From Pseudomonas sp. (GTDB lineage Bacteria; Pseudomonadota; Gammaproteobacteria; Pseudomonadales; Pseudomonadaceae), in contig DPSI01000424.1 in the NCBI GenBank assembly GCA_003527165.1, positions 1-6,992 on the forward strand: a stretch of 6,992 nucleotides of DNA, in the 5' to 3' direction. Below the pieces are notes generated by a model, which searched no databases, was not told the origin of the DNA, and saw nothing but the letters and a program-made list of their open reading frames with translations. Both the position numbers and the translations under genes were made by a program. Shown here one piece after another: positions 6,631 through 6,992 of the stretch; within the stretch, counting starts at the first letter, position 1, and every line of letters starts with the position of its first letter.

Positions 6631-6898
6631 GGGCGAACCTTGTGGGTGCGGTCGTCAGTGCCGGGATGGTCGGCGAAAGGCGTGCATTCTACGCGTTTGC
6701 AGCCGACGGGCGTAGCGAACCTGCGGTCATTGAGACAGGCCATCGCACCGATAGGCTGAGCAAATCGTCGCATGGCGCAACCTTGAGCGGTTTTATCGAG
6801 TCACTAACCGGTACGCCGTGAATCGATCACGCATCCGGCCCGCAACGACGGCCAGGTCCCTTCGCGGTTCAGCTCATATCGATCGACCGAGGCCCATG
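6631..6898. promoter_or_regulatory. Divergent intergenic region between metN and katE
   Basis: This gap of about 268 bases has no credible gene and must hold the promoters for metNIQ (leftward) and the catalase (rightward). Candidate elements are weak. On the - strand TAGAAT at 6691-6686 resembles a -10 box about 55 bases before metN, without a good -35. On the + strand TTGAGA (6730-6735) and TAGGCT (6752-6757) are 16 bases apart. A small inverted repeat, CGTGA / TCACG, lies at 6817-6831. I see no SAM riboswitch fold and no clear T-box. Confidence 0.4.
6686..6691 (-). promoter_or_regulatory. Candidate -10 element for metNIQ
   Basis: TAGAAT on the - strand (5 of 6 to TATAAT) lies about 55 bases before the metN start. 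No convincing -35 hexamer is found at 16-18 bases, so this is only a candidate, possibly activator-dependent. Confidence 0.25.
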
Positions 6899-6992
6899 AT
6901 GACGGACAAAAAAGATCCAAAGCACAGCGAACTTGCCGGTACCGATACCCTGGATCGCAAGAATCACAACGCCAAGCTCGACCAGCTTGAAA
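6899..6992 (+). CDS. katE: Probable catalase HPII, N-terminal 31 codons (3' truncated)
   Basis: The window ends inside this gene. The visible residues begin MTDKKDPKHSELAGTDT and continue with DRKNHNAKLDQLE. A lysine-rich start, then an AGT-T-DR-N-NAKL--LE pattern, is what I know from the N-termini of large-subunit (HPII/KatE) catalases of Pseudomonas, just before the FRSDA.. region that would lie beyond the edge. Such enzymes are cytoplasmic heme tetramers that split hydrogen peroxide, often induced in stationary phase. Two ATG codons occur in tandem (6896 and 6899). GAGG at 6889-6892 is 6 bases from the second and 3 from the first, which favours 6899 slightly. The gene runs divergently from metN. 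No catalytic residues are visible, so the call rests on a short N-terminal pattern. Confidence 0.68.
   Translation, partial: MTDKKDPKHSELAGTDTLDRKNHNAKLDQLE

Overview
This is a high-GC gammaproteobacterial chromosome segment, most likely Pseudomonas in the broad sense (a stutzeri-like lineage would fit). Three things point there. The order SURF1 / small membrane protein / ctaA / ctaB / SCO is the tail of the Pseudomonas aa3-type cytochrome c oxidase (cox) locus. The MetQ and KatE N-termini look pseudomonad. The intergenic repeats have the GTAG-headed REP form typical of Pseudomonas. Assignments come from reading the proteins and motifs; no database search was run.

Left part (1-3592, + strand): the end of the cox assembly operon. 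It holds the C-terminus of a SURF1 protein, a 196-residue membrane-anchored protein that looks like a degenerate SCO paralogue, heme A synthase (ctaA), heme O synthase (cyoE/ctaB) and a canonical SCO/SenC copper chaperone. CtaB farnesylates heme b to heme o and CtaA oxidises heme o to heme a. SURF1 and SCO help install heme a and the CuA copper centre.

Middle (3593-4065): a gene-free stretch between the converging sco and metQ genes. It is almost filled by a 149-150 bp tandem repeat present three times. Each unit ends in a 57-bp pair of inverted REPs (a REPIN/BIME-like element). Each also begins with a copy of the last bases of sco, stop codon included, so the array looks like amplification of the sco 3' end together with a REPIN.

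Right part (4066-6630, - strand): a metNIQ methionine ABC importer operon (ATPase, permease, periplasmic binding protein). A 9-bp perfect hairpin lies just upstream of the metQ ribosome binding site.

Far right (6631-6992): a divergent intergenic region, then the first 31 codons of a probable HPII-type catalase (katE) on the + strand, cut by the window edge. The most unusual items are the REPIN array that carries the sco tail and the SCO-like protein that keeps the CxxxC but has lost the aligned copper-ligand histidine.
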